Of a stretch of DNA of 64,000 bases, positions 52,586 through 61,967 are shown one piece after another (position 1 is the stretch's first letter; each line of letters opens with the position of its first letter). This DNA comes from Flavobacteriaceae bacterium (GTDB taxonomy: Bacteria > Bacteroidota > Bacteroidia > Flavobacteriales > Flavobacteriaceae), in contig NVXD01000016.1 in the NCBI GenBank assembly GCA_002746415.1, forward strand, positions 186,001 through 250,000, given 5' to 3'. The notes under the pieces were generated by a model. It had not been told where the DNA came from, did no database searches, and saw nothing but the letters and a program-made list of their open reading frames with translations. A program made the translations under genes and the position numbers.

Positions 52586-53794
52586 TTACTCTTCCCAAAA
52601 TTCTGGTATTACTATGCTCCCAATTTCTGTACAATCCCCACATACTCTGCGCACCGTTACATAAGGGCCTTCACCTGGTTGCGGCTCATCATTAGTATTA
52701 AAATAGCGCACAAGATTACCTGCAACCAAAGGTCTTAAAATACAAATTCCAGCCTGAGATATTAAAGGTGGCTTACTTTCTAAACATGGCACTATATAAG
52801 GTGGCAAAGGTTCCCCAGGGTAAAATACATCATAATCAAAATAGACTCTTTTTTCCGATACCGAGGACACATCAAAATAGCCCAAGACCTTTTCAGTAGG
52901 GTTCTCTGTTGACGATATGTTTCCTTCCAAAAAGCCTGGCTGGGTTTCCGAAAACAAACTCTCTGACCCAGAAAAATCTCTAAGGGTTTCAAAAAATGTG
53001 TACGCCTTGCTAGATTGCACATACTGTTTCACCAAAATACTATAGCGGTGAGACAGTATATAATTGTCTCTATTGATAAATCGAACTAGAAAACGAGACA
53101 CCCTATCCTCTGTAAATTCATTGGTATTCGTAAGAATTATACTGTTGGAGTCATCTGTAGTATAACAAACTCGATCTTCACGCTCTCTTCTCACAACTAA
53201 CACATTACATCCATTTAATGGATCAGGGTCAGGAATTAAATCTAAAGGCTTCCATTTCGGAGCAATAATTTTATAGGTCTCTTCATACTCGTACCTATAA
53301 TGTTTAGAAGTACCAGTTGGGTCAAAACTATCTACAAAAATAGCCATCCCATCTACTCCATTGTTATTGGTTACTCGTTCCACATAAAGCTCATCAATAG
53401 TTGTTGTATTGGTCAACTGTTCGGTTTCCGAAATATAAGAAAGGCCATCACTGGTAGTCACCAGTAATTGGTAACTAATGTTGGGTTGTGCTGCAAAAGC
53501 AACTGTGGACCTATACGTCCCTGGAGTAGTTTCCTCGAAAAGGTATTCAGTCTGGTCACTAGCCACCTTGACTACCGCATTACTTTCTGCCAAAGGACCA
53601 TCTTCCTCAAAGGTGAAAGTTCTACTTAAAAACAATTGCTGTTGTATTAATTCATTGGTGATTGTGGCATCAATGACTATAGCGCTTTCAAATGTTACCG
53701 TTTCTGGTTCAATAGGTTCCACACAAGCATCATTAAGGAGCATCAAGCCCATTAAAATGAAAGTGTTATATTTTAGCATCCTATTTTTAACCAT
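52586..53794 (-). CDS. DUF4249 lipoprotein, paralogue 1
   Basis: About 402 residues, with the start placed at 53794 to match the paralogue. The signal peptide ends at DAC, then VEPIEPETVTFESAIVIDATITNE. Long stretches are shared word for word with the next gene (DGVDGMAIFVDSFD-like, KHYRYEYEETYKIIAPKW, RYSILVKQYVQS). It directly follows the TonB-dependent receptor gene, the usual order in Bacteroidota. The two copies probably arose by a tandem duplication and now differ in two patches. Confidence 0.88.
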   Translation of the reverse strand: MVKNRMLKYNTFILMGLMLLNDACVEPIEPETVTFESAIVIDATITNELIQQQLFLSRTFTFEEDGPLAESNAVVKVASDQTEYLFEETTPGTYRSTVAFAAQPNISYQLLVTTSDGLSYISETEQLTNTTTIDELYVERVTNNNGVDGMAIFVDSFDPTGTSKHYRYEYEETYKIIAPKWKPLDLIPDPDPLNGCNVLVVRREREDRVCYTTDDSNSIILTNTNEFTEDRVSRFLVRFINRDNYILSHRYSILVKQYVQSSKAYTFFETLRDFSGSESLFSETQPGFLEGNISSTENPTEKVLGYFDVSSVSEKRVYFDYDVFYPGEPLPPYIVPCLESKPPLISQAGICILRPLVAGNLVRYFNTNDEPQPGEGPYVTVRRVCGDCTEIGSIVIPEFWEE

Positions 53795-53812
53795 TTTCAA
53801 CATCAACTCTTA

Positions 53813-56575
53813 TTAAAATTTGAAGTTATAGGTAAGCGTTGGAATAGGAATAGAGAAAATTGAGCTTTGATATGCATTTAACTCTCCATCTTCAGTAACA
53901 AAAAACACGGAATATGGATTATTTCTTCCCAAAACATTATAAACGGAAAAACTCCAAAAACTATGGGCAAATTTTTTGATTTTATGATTTCCTTCCATAT
54001 TAAAACTTAGATCCAATCTATAGTAGTCGGGAATTCTAAATTGGTTTCTATCACTATAGAACACATATTCTGCATTATTAAAAATATAGCTGCCTATTGG
54101 ATACGTTACAGGCCTACCTGTTTGATAAACAAAGTTCGCAGAAGCACTAAACCGTCTTGTAAATTTGTAATTGGCTACTATACTTAAATCATGTGGCTTG
54201 TCGTAATTGGAAGGGAAAAAATCGCCGTTGTTGACCCTTTCCTCATTAAACTCACTATCCAGTTTTATGTATGTTCTGGAATAGGTATATCCCAGCCATC
54301 CATTTAATCTTCCCTCATTCTTTTTAATCAAAAACTCAACTCCATATGCTTTCCCTTCTCCTTGGAGTACTTCAGTCTCAATTGCTTCATTAAGCAAAAG
54401 CTGTGCTCCCACTTTATAGTCTAGAATGTTTTTTGATTTTTTATAATAGCCTTCCAAACTCAATTCATACATATTCCCTTCAAAATTCTTATACAACCCA
54501 AGAGAAATTTGATTGGCTTCTTGCGGTTTAATATTCAAATCGGTAAGTTTCCATGTATCTGTTGGAGAAACTGTTGTGTTGTTAGACAAGGTGTGGATGT
54601 ACTGAAATGTATTGTTGTAACTTGCTTTTACAGATAGATCTGACGCTAAAAAATAGCGTGCAGAGACTCTAACTTCTGGTCCTCCGTAGGTTTTAATGAA
54701 TTCATTTTTATCAAAATCCTGTGTTCCAGTTCTAGTACCACTGTTTATGGGTCCATTTTCCTCATAAATTCTTTGAGTAGATGCTCCCAAAGCTGCATAA
54801 AAAGAATACCTAAGACCTGCATCAATCAATAGTTTATCGTTTACAGTATAACTATCGGAAATAAATAATGCGGATTCCAATCCTTTTTCTCGAGGTATGC
54901 TCAATGGTGTTATTATAGACTCTGAACTACCTGGGTCTATATTCCCTGGGTCCACCACATATAATTTAGTGGACACTCCATAATCAAACTTATGCGCGCC
55001 ACTTCCAATATTCCTTAGTTTTAGCTTAAACTCAGTTTCATTGATTTTATATCCAACATCAAAATCATTGTCGGAATCTCCATCAAATTCAATATTAAAT
55101 TTATACTCACTATTTGAAAGTATAACACTAGCGGTGTTTTTTTCATTGATTTTATGATCCCATTTCAATGAAACTAATTGATTGCTATAGCTGTACAATG
55201 AGTCTGAGGTAATACTAAAAGCATCCTTGCTAAAATATCCCGTTGCCTTTAGCTCATTGTTTTCATTAATGGAATGATTGTATTTAGCAACAAAATCATA
55301 AAATGAAGCTTGACTATTGTTCAATGATTCATCATCTAAAGATTTTAAAATCCAGTCAGAATAGGTCGCCCTACCCCCAACTATTAATGCGGATTTACCT
55401 TTAACTACAGGAATTTCTAACATTAAATTACTTGTTACTGGTCCTAATGAGGCTTCTCCAGAAAATTTTTCAGAATTACCATCTTTGGTGCTTATATCAA
55501 AAACTGAGGACAATCTTCCACCATATTCAGAAGGAATACTTCCTTTATATATATTTACTGTACCAGACGTAAAGGGGTTTAAGGCAGAAAAAATACCAAA
55601 AAAGTGAGACGGGTTATAAATTACTGCATTATCTAGAAGAATTAGATTTTGGTCTGTTCTTCCTCCTCTAACATTGAACCCAGAAGAACCTTCCCCAGCA
55701 GTAGAAATCCCAGGTAAGGTAACTGCTGCTTTTAATATATCTCTTTCTCCCAAGACCAAAGGAATGCTTTTAATTTTTTCTACATCAATTAAAGTAACCC
55801 CTGTTATTGCTTCTTCTATGTTTCTGTCCCTATTCCCTTCCAAGATGACCTCATCCAACTGTTCAAAACTTTCCTCTAAATTAAAATTCAATTGTCCATC
55901 ATTGAAAACAATAGCTCTTAATTCTGTGTCTTGAAATCCTAAGGCTTTTGTAACTATAGTATTTCTTCCTATAGACAATTCCATTTCATAATAACCATTG
56001 GTATCAGTGGTCGTACCAAAATTAGTTTCCTTGACTATTATTGCCAAATCCTGAATAGCTTCACCCGTTTTTGCATTTATAGCCTGCCCAGATATCGTAA
56101 ACTTTTGTCTGTTACTGTTTCTATTCTCTCTTCCTATTCTTACCGTATTAATATTCTGCTGCGCCGAAGAAGATTCTTCCTCATAAAACAAGGGAGCTGC
56201 TTCTTGTAATCCCCCATCTATAGCCAATTCATCTTCAGGGCTGCCAAAATAATTTTTGGGTAAGCTATCATATATAATGGTGTTTCTTGTCAAAACAATT
56301 TTATCATCATCCATGATATAAAAATTGACAATGGTCTTTTTAAGTACACTTTCAAGAATATCATTAATAGGCGCATTATCATAATTTCCAGAAACCAGCT
56401 CACTCCCTAACCATGCATCAACATAAAAAAAGTGATAACCCGTCGTTTCTTCAATTGTATTCAATACTTCCTTTATGGTTGCATTTTCGTAAGACAATGA
56501 TATTCCTTCATCTTTATTTTGACCCACTGAAAAATAAAAGCAGAAAAACAATATTATGGTATATATTCTTTTCAT
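53813..56575 (-). CDS. TonB-dependent receptor with STN and carboxypeptidase-like domains
   Basis: The 920-residue protein has a signal peptide and an STN domain (about residues 25-100, ISLSYENATIKEVLNTIEETTGYHFFYVD). A carboxypeptidase-regulatory-like domain follows (about 155-240), then the plug (LPGISTAGEGSSGFNVRGGRTDQNLILLDNAVIYNPSHFFGIFSALNP and IPSEYGGRLSSVFD), and a long beta-barrel ending YNFKF. The STN domain suggests signalling to an anti-sigma factor, but none is nearby. It imports an unknown ligand with the DUF4249 lipoproteins encoded downstream. Its start overlaps the upstream gene by 4 bases. Confidence 0.93.
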   Translation of the reverse strand: MKRIYTIILFFCFYFSVGQNKDEGISLSYENATIKEVLNTIEETTGYHFFYVDAWLGSELVSGNYDNAPINDILESVLKKTIVNFYIMDDDKIVLTRNTIIYDSLPKNYFGSPEDELAIDGGLQEAAPLFYEEESSSAQQNINTVRIGRENRNSNRQKFTISGQAINAKTGEAIQDLAIIVKETNFGTTTDTNGYYEMELSIGRNTIVTKALGFQDTELRAIVFNDGQLNFNLEESFEQLDEVILEGNRDRNIEEAITGVTLIDVEKIKSIPLVLGERDILKAAVTLPGISTAGEGSSGFNVRGGRTDQNLILLDNAVIYNPSHFFGIFSALNPFTSGTVNIYKGSIPSEYGGRLSSVFDISTKDGNSEKFSGEASLGPVTSNLMLEIPVVKGKSALIVGGRATYSDWILKSLDDESLNNSQASFYDFVAKYNHSINENNELKATGYFSKDAFSITSDSLYSYSNQLVSLKWDHKINEKNTASVILSNSEYKFNIEFDGDSDNDFDVGYKINETEFKLKLRNIGSGAHKFDYGVSTKLYVVDPGNIDPGSSESIITPLSIPREKGLESALFISDSYTVNDKLLIDAGLRYSFYAALGASTQRIYEENGPINSGTRTGTQDFDKNEFIKTYGGPEVRVSARYFLASDLSVKASYNNTFQYIHTLSNNTTVSPTDTWKLTDLNIKPQEANQISLGLYKNFEGNMYELSLEGYYKKSKNILDYKVGAQLLLNEAIETEVLQGEGKAYGVEFLIKKNEGRLNGWLGYTYSRTYIKLDSEFNEERVNNGDFFPSNYDKPHDLSIVANYKFTRRFSASANFVYQTGRPVTYPIGSYIFNNAEYVFYSDRNQFRIPDYYRLDLSFNMEGNHKIKKFAHSFWSFSVYNVLGRNNPYSVFFVTEDGELNAYQSSIFSIPIPTLTYNFKF

Positions 56576-57330
56576 TCAGTTATAGCATTATTAGTTTGTG
56601 ATTTTAATATTTCCACACGTTTCATGAGTGATTTCATAAATGAATCCAAATCAGAATTCCTAAGCGATCTGGCTATACTATAAAAATTATCTATTTCCCT
56701 TTTCAGTTCTGGAAAAATAGTGCTTACATCTTTTTTTGAATCTATTACGGCATAGCTATTATTATACCAAAGCAGATAACCATTTTTAGAATTAATAAAC
56801 TCATAATACAATGACCTCCTATCCTTACGGTCAAAATCTTTTTTCTTATGTTTGATAAAAAGCGTAAACAAAGGGCCTTCAAAAGCCACCTCATGAAATC
56901 CGGAAATAACTAATTTTTTTCCAAGCTTTTCCTCAATTCTAATAAATTCATGACCATCAATTCTAAAATCTGTAATTCGATTTTTAAAAAGTTGAATTGT
57001 GTTTCCACCCAATCTATCTTCTAACTTCAACAAGATTTGGTCTTCAAAAACATCATATTTAATTTGAAGCCCATAAAACTTTTGTCCATAATAGGTAATG
57101 GAACCCTGCAGGAATGATGGGGAATTAAAAAATTTTGTTTTACTATTTATGGTGCGATATTTCTCTACATATACAATGCCATTATACAGTTCTGTATTTT
57201 CAACCCCTACCAGTTCATCAAACCAATTGTAGTATTGGGCTTGATTTTGGTTGTCTTGACAATAAATAGTCTTGGGGAAAATGCACGAAAAGAGAAACGC
57301 AATTAAAATTGCATGACAGTTCTTCTTCAT
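56572..57330 (-). CDS. Exported protein of unknown function upstream of the TonB receptor
   Basis: The 252-residue protein has a signal peptide (about residues 1-24). A beta-rich body follows (YNGIVYVEKYRTINSKTKFF, SITYYGQKFYGLQIKYDVFEDQILLKL), then a helical C-terminus (LKREIDNFYSIARSLRNSDLDSFMKSLMKRVEILKSQ). I do not recognise a named family; similar small exported proteins precede STN-type TonB receptors in other Flavobacteriia. Its stop overlaps the receptor start, so it is the first gene of the receptor operon. Confidence 0.7.
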   Translation of the reverse strand: MKKNCHAILIAFLFSCIFPKTIYCQDNQNQAQYYNWFDELVGVENTELYNGIVYVEKYRTINSKTKFFNSPSFLQGSITYYGQKFYGLQIKYDVFEDQILLKLEDRLGGNTIQLFKNRITDFRIDGHEFIRIEEKLGKKLVISGFHEVAFEGPLFTLFIKHKKKDFDRKDRRSLYYEFINSKNGYLLWYNNSYAVIDSKKDVSTIFPELKREIDNFYSIARSLRNSDLDSFMKSLMKRVEILKSQTNNAITE

Positions 57331-57466
57331 AAAGATTTTGAATTAGCCAGTTTTTGTTAGTTTAAATATCTGCTTATTTATTTACATGTCATAATCTCAT
57401 GCATATTAATTTGAAGATAATTCATGAATTTTTAGTCAACGCTATCCATTGGACTCAAAAGCAATA

Positions 57467-57493
57467 AAATAGGAACCATGAAGTATCCTATTT
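57467..57493 (-). terminator. Weak terminator after the penicillin acylase gene
   Basis: AAATAGGA and TCCTATTT form an 8-bp stem around an 11-base loop, about 22 bases past the acylase stop on the minus strand. The T run is short and interrupted. Confidence 0.5.
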
Positions 57494-57514
57494 ACGAGAC
57501 TAGAATTTTAGGTG

Positions 57515-59941
57515 TTAGTCCTCCAATTTTGGAGGCTTAAAAACAAGTAAAGATTTCGCATTTTCCACAATTTCTTCTTTATTCATCATCATTTTTCTGA
57601 ATTCTCCATTTACATACATTTCTGCTTGGTCCTCATAATGGGGACTAAATGGGTTTCCAGATTGTCCTGTTGGCAAAATACTAATACTGTTTTCCACATC
57701 AGAAAAATCAATAACCCGTCTTGTAGATGGTCCTGAACTTACTTTATACATTCCTGTTCCATCATATGAAAAAGCCATATTATTAATGACTTCCTTAGAA
57801 CCATTTACAGGAAATGGGCCAACATTAAAGAAAGAACGAAGCATCTCTACCTTCCCAATTGGGTGTTCATGCTCTATGCTATGTGCTTTATCCCATGTCC
57901 ATTGGGCCACATTATTGCCAAAATCATTACTCAAAGACTCCATTGCCTCAATATAGGACCTATGCACAATGTCTAGCATGGTTTCAGATTCACTTTCTGT
58001 AGCAACATTGTCCCACCAAATGGATGTATCGTTTTCCATCATTGGCGCTATCAAACGTTTATGTAAATGGGTAGTCATAAATTGCTTGAACATGTCCTCT
58101 CCCAACTCGTCTTTAAATGTGTTTTTTAATACATTATAAATCCATCTTGTATACACTAATCCTTCTACACTGTTTAAACCATATTCTCCCTCCCATAAAT
58201 TTAATCTATCTAGCAAAATCAGCTGTTCGCCAACTAATTCTTTCACCTTGACCTTATTGATCAAATTAAAAAGCACTCTTGCATCAACCGACGAGGTAAC
58301 ATCTGTAATCATTTCACTTACAGCATTTTTGTCCCAATCATTTTTAGGCTCCAGTAATTGAACAATTCTTTTTGCTCTGTTTTCTGGCAGATAATAGCCA
58401 GGATACAGATTACCTGCAATGGAATCTGGTTGATTGTTAGCAGAATACACATAATTCCAAGGTGGATTAATAGCTTGGGGGTTTTCGGAAAAATCTAAAT
58501 ATCGAACAGGTTCTTGGGCTCCTGATGCACCATCCAAAATGAATTTGGTGTGCGTACTATCTGGCATTTGGTAGAGTTTCGCAGTGGCAAACCAAGCTAC
58601 ATTATCCTCTGCATCTCCATACATAATATTTAAACCCGGTGCATGTAACATGGGCAACACCTCTTTGAACTCTTCAAGGTTGTTGGCGTGAGACATTCCA
58701 TAAAAAACATCAACCACCTTATTTTCTACCTTAGTGTATATCCAAGACATACTAATAACTTTCTCCCCTCTAATCTGATTGGCAATACCATTCAGCACTG
58801 GCCCATGATGGGTCTTCTTATAGCTAAAGGCAACCTCTTCTTCACCTTTTACTTTAATGATTTTGTTTATGATTTCATACTTTTTCCATCCATTGCCAGT
58901 TTGGTATTGCGTACTGTCTGATGGGTTAGTTTTCTCATAATAAAAATCAATATCATCATTCTCAAACATGGTAAGTCCGTATGCCAATTTTCTATTATGG
59001 CCAAGCACTGGAAAAGGGAGTCCTGCAAAGTAATATCCATAATTTTTAAAGTTTGGCGTACTAATATGAGCCTCATACCAAACAGCGGGTTGTGCAAAAC
59101 CAATATGCGGGTCATTAGCGAAAATGACCTTCCCTTTCTTTGTTTTTTTGGAACCAATCACCCAGCTGTTACTTCCTTCTAATTGTGGAATTGGCAAGCC
59201 GTCTAATGCATTACTGACCGCTACCATAACATTCTCCAATAAGGAATCCGACTGTTGCTCTCTGTGGTTTTTTATCAAAACAGTTGATGGATTAACATCT
59301 ATTTCTAAATCCATCAGATATGCATCGCCCAATTTATTTTTGATTTCGGTCAACAAAGGATCTGTTTTATGCGCCATAGCAAAACTAAAAGCCATATACC
59401 CTACTGAATTGTATACGTCATGAAGTGTAAAAGGCTGTTTATCTATGCCTGTAAGGTAGTATTCCACAGGTGTAGGTCCTTCTTCAATGAATTGATTGAC
59501 ACCCTCTAAATAAGCTTCGGACAATTGTACTGCTGGACTGTTCTTGTCTAAATTTGCTACGGTTTCCAGAGCAGCAGCATCTATTCCGAGAGTTAAAAAG
59601 AATTTATCCGTCCCCAGTAAGTCTTTCCCAAAAACTTCTGAAAGCTCACCTTTACCAATTCTACGCAACAGTTCCATTTGCCACAACCTATCCTGGGCAT
59701 GGACATACCCAAGTGCCCTTTTGGCATCCATTTCATTTGCTGCATATATATGTGGGATACCATAGGCATCATAATAGACTTGGACTTCTTTGGTACTATT
59801 GACTAGCTCCTCTTCTCCTTCATAAGTTGGTTTTAATGAACTAATAAATATCCATGCACCAATAACCAATAACAAAATAAGGATGCCAATTACCCCAAGT
59901 ATCTTTTTAAGTTTTTTCACTTTTTGTTTCATTTGAAACAT
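57515..59941 (-). CDS. Penicillin acylase family (Ntn-hydrolase) protein
   Basis: The 808-residue protein starts with a hydrophobic anchor (about residues 12-32). An alpha-chain region follows with VYYDAYGIPHIYAANEMDAKRALGYVHAQDRLWQMELLRRIGKGELSEVFG. The nucleophile serine at the predicted autocleavage point sits in LEGSNSWVIG near residue 257. NDPHIGFAQPAVWYEAH and NIMYGDAEDNVAWFATAK are typical of the beta chain. Family members hydrolyse beta-lactam side chains, N-acyl homoserine lactones or other N-acyl compounds; the natural substrate is unknown. The start could also be ATG 59932. Confidence 0.92.
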   Translation of the reverse strand: MFQMKQKVKKLKKILGVIGILILLLVIGAWIFISSLKPTYEGEEELVNSTKEVQVYYDAYGIPHIYAANEMDAKRALGYVHAQDRLWQMELLRRIGKGELSEVFGKDLLGTDKFFLTLGIDAAALETVANLDKNSPAVQLSEAYLEGVNQFIEEGPTPVEYYLTGIDKQPFTLHDVYNSVGYMAFSFAMAHKTDPLLTEIKNKLGDAYLMDLEIDVNPSTVLIKNHREQQSDSLLENVMVAVSNALDGLPIPQLEGSNSWVIGSKKTKKGKVIFANDPHIGFAQPAVWYEAHISTPNFKNYGYYFAGLPFPVLGHNRKLAYGLTMFENDDIDFYYEKTNPSDSTQYQTGNGWKKYEIINKIIKVKGEEEVAFSYKKTHHGPVLNGIANQIRGEKVISMSWIYTKVENKVVDVFYGMSHANNLEEFKEVLPMLHAPGLNIMYGDAEDNVAWFATAKLYQMPDSTHTKFILDGASGAQEPVRYLDFSENPQAINPPWNYVYSANNQPDSIAGNLYPGYYLPENRAKRIVQLLEPKNDWDKNAVSEMITDVTSSVDARVLFNLINKVKVKELVGEQLILLDRLNLWEGEYGLNSVEGLVYTRWIYNVLKNTFKDELGEDMFKQFMTTHLHKRLIAPMMENDTSIWWDNVATESESETMLDIVHRSYIEAMESLSNDFGNNVAQWTWDKAHSIEHEHPIGKVEMLRSFFNVGPFPVNGSKEVINNMAFSYDGTGMYKVSSGPSTRRVIDFSDVENSISILPTGQSGNPFSPHYEDQAEMYVNGEFRKMMMNKEEIVENAKSLLVFKPPKLED

Positions 59942-59993
59942 AAAGATACTTCTTTTCGTGAATTAATAACAGCTTAAGATTGACAGCTTTTTT

Positions 59994-61967
59994 TTAATTT
60001 GAAAGCTCGTTATAATGCACCAAGCCTTCTTCTAACCAATTTTTGTAGGTGTCTTTGTCAACATACTGTATAGCAGTATTCAGCACTTCCATATCTGGAG
60101 AAAGCAGCACATAAAAAGGCTGTGATGCTGCATTAAAATTTAAGGTTTGGAAAGTACCCCATTTTTGACCAATGGTTTCAATGGTTTTAACTTTACCGGA
60201 ATCATATTCAAAATCGAATTGCAACTCTTTTGGTAATTTCTTGCGGTCATCCACATAAAGAGAGATCAAAACATAGTCTTCATTTATTAGAGGAAATACA
60301 TCTGGTTCACTCCATACATTTTCTTCCATTTTACGGCAATTGACACATGCCCAACCTGTAAAATCCAATAAAATAGGCTTATTTTCCTGTTTTGCATAAG
60401 CCACACCAGCCTCAAAATCCTTAAAACAATTTATCCCCAAAGGACAATCATTCTCTTTCTTAGCTATTGTATAAAAATCTGGGGGTAAAAATCCAAATAG
60501 TTTTAAGTTCACTACGTTCACCACACCCAAAGTAAGATATATTGCAAAAACTACTGAAAGCAATCCACCAATGAATCTGGCCAATGGTAATTTCTTTTTG
60601 GGGTCATCATGTGGAAATCTGATGATTCCAAATAAATACAAAGCCATCAGTATAAAAATTACAATCCATATACCCACAAAAATTTCCCTTTTAAGAAATC
60701 CCCAATCTCCTACCAAATCTGCATTGGACAAGAATTTAAATGCCAAAGCCAATTCTAGGAATCCTAGAACTACTTTCACAGTCGTCATCCAGCCACCAGA
60801 TTTAGGCAAGGAATTCAACCATGCAGGGAATAAGGCAAATAAAGCAAAGGGCAACGCCAAAGCCACACCAAAGCCTAACATACCAGCAGATAGGTTTGTA
60901 GCCACATCACCTTCTGCCAAAGCCGTACTACCCAAAAGCCCACCCAAAATAGGTCCCGTACAGGAGAAAGAGACTATGGCTAAGGTTACTGCCATAAAAA
61001 AGATACCAATGACACCACCTGCCTTTGTAGAAGCAGTATCCATTTTATTGGCCCAAGAACTGGGCAAGGTCAATTCATAATACCCAAAAAAGGAGAAGGC
61101 AAAAAAGACAAAAATCAAAAAGAAAAATACATTGAGCCAAATATTGGTCGCTATGGTGTTTAAGATTTGCGAATCTATAGAGTCAAACAAATGAAAGGGT
61201 AGGCTCAATAAAAAGTAAATAACAACAATAAAGAATCCGTACAATACTGCATTTGCAATCCCTTTAGACTTTGTCTTGGACTGTTTTGTAAAAAAGGAAA
61301 CCGTTAAAGGAATCATAGGAAACACACAGGGGGTCAACAACGCAATAAGTCCTCCCAAAAATCCCAATACAAAAATGGTCCATAGTCCAGAACCTTTATT
61401 GGAACCACCTTCTACTCCATTTGTAAGTAGCTCTTTATTTTTTAGGTCCAATACCATTGCATCACTCAATGATTTGCTGGCAACATCTACCTCTTTTTGT
61501 TCTAAAACAACTGTTGCACCACTCAATGAAATATTAAAATCATATTCTTTGGTAAAACAGACTTCTTTACAGACTTGGTAAAACAGGTTTACATCAATTC
61601 TATCAACATCTGGTTGTAGCAATTTTATTTTTTGGGTAAAAACAGCTATGTCACTGAAAAATGTTTCATCCACTTCAAAAACATCACTGAATTCTATAGT
61701 GGTTTTACTTTCTGTAGTTGCTCCAATTAATTCATAATGCTCACCAGCCTTGTCATAAGTCAGTTCACTTGGCAGCGAACCTCCATCAGCAGTATACTGT
61801 GAATATACATGCCAATCTTTTAAAATGATTCCTGTAAAAATAAGTTCATACTCTGTATCAGAAATTTTGCTTACTTCATGTGACCATGCCACAGGGTCAT
61901 CTTCAGTTTGTGCAGTACCAAAAGCAGCAGCAAATAAAAACAGTAAGACAACCAGTGTATTTCTCAT
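59994..61967 (-). CDS. DsbD-like thiol:disulfide interchange protein
   Basis: The 657-residue protein has a signal peptide and an N-terminal DsbD-alpha-like domain (about residues 25-150, with VCKEVCFTKEYDF). Some eight membrane helices follow (about 190-470, including LLTPCVFPMIPLTVSFF and FSCTGPILGGLLGS, each carrying one of the redox Cys). The C-terminal thioredoxin-like domain has FTGWACVNCRKME near residue 541, the CxxC redox pair. It passes electrons from the cytoplasm to periplasmic thiol proteins. Its start overlaps the tilS stop by 4 bases. Confidence 0.92.
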   Translation of the reverse strand: MRNTLVVLLFLFAAAFGTAQTEDDPVAWSHEVSKISDTEYELIFTGIILKDWHVYSQYTADGGSLPSELTYDKAGEHYELIGATTESKTTIEFSDVFEVDETFFSDIAVFTQKIKLLQPDVDRIDVNLFYQVCKEVCFTKEYDFNISLSGATVVLEQKEVDVASKSLSDAMVLDLKNKELLTNGVEGGSNKGSGLWTIFVLGFLGGLIALLTPCVFPMIPLTVSFFTKQSKTKSKGIANAVLYGFFIVVIYFLLSLPFHLFDSIDSQILNTIATNIWLNVFFFLIFVFFAFSFFGYYELTLPSSWANKMDTASTKAGGVIGIFFMAVTLAIVSFSCTGPILGGLLGSTALAEGDVATNLSAGMLGFGVALALPFALFALFPAWLNSLPKSGGWMTTVKVVLGFLELALAFKFLSNADLVGDWGFLKREIFVGIWIVIFILMALYLFGIIRFPHDDPKKKLPLARFIGGLLSVVFAIYLTLGVVNVVNLKLFGFLPPDFYTIAKKENDCPLGINCFKDFEAGVAYAKQENKPILLDFTGWACVNCRKMEENVWSEPDVFPLINEDYVLISLYVDDRKKLPKELQFDFEYDSGKVKTIETIGQKWGTFQTLNFNAASQPFYVLLSPDMEVLNTAIQYVDKDTYKNWLEEGLVHYNELSN

